Part shown: positions 61,755-64,000 of the stretch, in pieces
Position numbering within the stretch: position 1 is the first letter of the stretch
How the letters are laid out: each line of letters starts with the position of its first letter
NCBI GenBank assembly: GCA_013397075.1
Contig: VWZS01003937.1
Span: 2,904,469-2,968,468 of the forward strand
Length of the DNA stretch: 64,000 nt
Source: Rhabdornis inornatus
Taxonomy: Eukaryota > Chordata > Aves > Passeriformes > Rhabdornithidae
Direction: 5' to 3'
Notes under the pieces: generated by a model
What the model was told of the DNA's origin: nothing
Seen by the model: the letters and a program-made list of their open reading frames with translations, nothing else
The model's database searches: none
Translations under genes and position numbers: made by a program

Positions 61755-64000
61755 TTTGTGGACAGACTATGGAAATGGCTAGGGTGCAGACAGTCAATTA
61801 GGGCATGTGTGTCATTTTAAAGATGTGGCTAGAACATAACATCCATGCAGCCAGCATGCTCAATCACACATAAAACTCGGTGCAGTGTGGTGGCAAGAGG
61901 CTCACTGAAATTTCTGAAGCTGAAGTTAGAACAGCAGCCAGCATATTGGTCCTTCTCCTATAAGCCTCAGCTGAAGAGACTCAGTGTGACATTTTTTAAC
62001 AGCCTGCGCCCTGAAGCAGAGTCTGTTCAGTCCAGTTATTCTGAAAAACAAGATTTTCCCTCCACTGTTCTGTTGCTTCTATTATAACTTTGGCCAAACA
62101 CAAAAAGGGCAAAAGTTTTGGGTCTTCTGCTTTCTTTTGTTGTGAAATGCTTATTTAAAACAAAACCAGTAAGTTTTATCTTTTCCCACCATCTATTTTC
62201 TCATTTGGGTTGGTTTGAGTTTTATAGGGTGATTGCATTGGTGCTTGTTCATTCAAACTTGTTCACATCTCTAATTTTCCATCAGACTTTGGAGACATCA
62301 GTCTTGTGGCCTCAAGCTGAATCAATGCATGTATGGTAGTTGACCAGGCAAAATTGGTAATTGTAATCCACAAACCTTATTTGTGTACAGAATTACTCAT
62401 TTTCTAGATGTAGATTTTGCCTGGCTCACCTCCAATACTGATGCTAGAAATTCCATGTTTTTTCAAATTTTAATAATTATAATATTATTTTAAAATATTG
62501 ATAACGGTTAATAAATTAATTTATTGATGTAGTCTGAGTAGCTTATTTGGGTTATTCTGTATCTTGTTTTCTTGTCACCTGTGTCCAAAACACAGTTACA
62601 TACTTGTAAATATTTTGTATCTTATTTTTTTGTGTTCAACAGGCCTGATCTATAAGATCACTGTAAAATGAATAAAATACACTGCTGAAAAAAGACACAG
62701 TAGATATAAATGTTTTGTGTTTGTATTGTGATAAACAGACTTATGACCAACAATAAGAGGCAAGCAATTTCCTGACAGGCTGATTCCCCCTAGAAAATGA
62801 TGGTTCCTTGACTCAAACATCCCATTCTAGAGATTGTGCCATTTTACCCCCTGAATTCATCTGAAAAGAAGAAGCCACAGTTCTCCATCAGGCACCTATA
62901 TGTGGGATCTGGAGTTTCTGTTAAAGTCCTGCATTCCTGATTAACCTGTAAAGACTCCATAAACAAAAACATTGCTATACATGCATAGTTCCAGTATATA
63001 CATATATGATGCTCTTAGTCTTGGTGCCTTTACAGCAGCCTAATCATTTTACAGTGAGCTGCAAAAAGGAACTACTCATTTCTCAAATGCCTGCAAAGTG
63101 TGATGAATGGCCTGGACCTTCAGCTCCCAATCAAAGGCCTCTGAGACATGAATGCAAGACATGCTTGAGTGCAAAGATCCAGTTGTTCACTAGTGTTTTA
63201 CTTTTGCTTGACAGGAGTTGCAGGGCTGGTCCTAATGCTTAATCATGCACATGCCACTGATTAGTGCTATGCTGAATTACACACAGAGCAAATCAGCCAT
63301 TTAATGTTTTTGCTCTCCTAAAGTAGACAAGCTCTCTCTAAGAAGGCTAGAAATACCAAAATAAGAAGGAAGAGCATAAGTATCCCAAATAATTCCCAAT
63401 TTTGACATGACTTTGCAACCAGGCTTTTCACAAAATGAAATAGTGCCCTCTCCTGTTCTCTTTCTCATTTTCCCTCGAAGAAAAGGTATTTCCATGAAAA
63501 AAACAGTGGGTTTAATTTCACTTCTGTAATTCCAGCCTTCTTGCAGTGTTTAGAGTAACGTAATCACATAATTTCTGTAGTCCAGGTACCAGACATGCAA
63601 TATGTCTTTGGTTTTGTCCCTTAAAGCCCAGAGCTCTTTCCAAAGACATGCACTATTCATCACGTCTTTCTGAAGTTGAGACAGGGTCCTTGACAAAAGG
63701 GCAAGTACACCATGGCTTGATCAGTGCTGTTTGTTTGCAGTGCATCTCCCCGAATTCTCCCAGGGGAAGCATTCCTGGCAGAAAACACTTTACTGTCATT
63801 TTTTTTACAGAAGACCCATGCTTTTACACTCTATTGCGTATTTTCTTATTACTGAGCGTATTAATTACCTTTATCTTCTAGTGCTGGTTATGTCAGCTGG
63901 GTAACAAAGTAAGCATCTGTCAGGACATAAGTATGAGAACTGCATTAACTGATTATGGCATATCATAAATAACTAGTTATGACCAGGGTGTCCCATTGTT

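Larger units (their letters stand above)
58546..64000. other. Noncoding stretch, nothing recognised apart from small simple repeats
   Basis: No LINE or LTR landmarks were seen and no frame has a recognisable domain. The longest frames (59464-59712, 61845-62087, 63006-63242, 63648-63881 plus) are under 85 codons and have no obvious splice context. Small tracts include (AAT)n at 59315-59332, (CT)n at 59789-59815 and (CAGA)n at 61737-61754. Confidence 0.5.

Noticed and set aside
1..64000. tRNA, rRNA, CRISPR, operon or prokaryotic defence features
   Set aside because: Nothing of this kind was seen; the CR1 and LTR content shows vertebrate (bird) nuclear DNA.

Overview
The window is vertebrate nuclear DNA, almost certainly avian. 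It is AT-rich, has no operon structure, and contains several copies of CR1, the dominant LINE of birds, with their diagnostic 3' ends. It also holds a solo LTR of a type widespread in bird genomes. There are no bacterial, phage, rRNA, tRNA or CRISPR features. Most of the 64 kb reads as intergenic or deep-intronic sequence: open frames are short, overlap on both strands, and mostly look like chance.

Genes: the best genic signal is on the minus strand at about 8.1-9.5 kb. A strong splice acceptor (polypyrimidine tract then CAG) leads into a 27-codon phase-0 open frame that ends at 9388. After it comes about 1 kb of AU-rich sequence with ATTTA-type elements and two AATAAA signals (8412-8417 and 8135-8140). 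I read this as the terminal coding exon and 3' UTR of an unidentified gene whose upstream exons lie to the right. A second splice-ready 45-codon frame lies inside the UTR-like stretch (8832-8969). A GC-richer, stop-poor patch at 3118-3639 is followed by AATAAA at 3999 on the plus strand. If both are real, two transcripts converge tail to tail between 4 and 8 kb. I recognise no protein family in any open frame outside the transposable elements.

Mobile elements: there are three clear CR1 copies (15661-16205 plus, 30198-30860 minus, 33285-33655 minus) and one probable CR1 tail (58499-58545). Two very old L2-clade LINE relics are antisense to the plus strand (38560-39000 and 45640-46110). The second still encodes a recognisable piece of reverse transcriptase. 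There are three solo-LTR-like elements: 23238-24042 plus (TATA box, AATAAA and a large microsatellite between them), 36073-36578 plus (GC- and CpG-rich, bounded by perfect 11-bp inverted repeats), and 56958-57524 minus (a family I recognise from bird genomes). No internal gag, pol or env sequence was seen beside any of them.

Simple repeats: long pure pyrimidine tracts at 14791-14902 and 23685-23804, GTTTT/AAAAC tracts at 12855-12910 and 48218-48349, and smaller ones elsewhere. A single ambiguous base at 59816 ends a CT run. No previously undescribed system could be demonstrated. The most useful leads are the minus-strand terminal exon, the CpG-rich LTR at 36 kb, and a few coding-like frames (10818-11099, 39318-39618, 46226-46504) that need conservation or transcript data.
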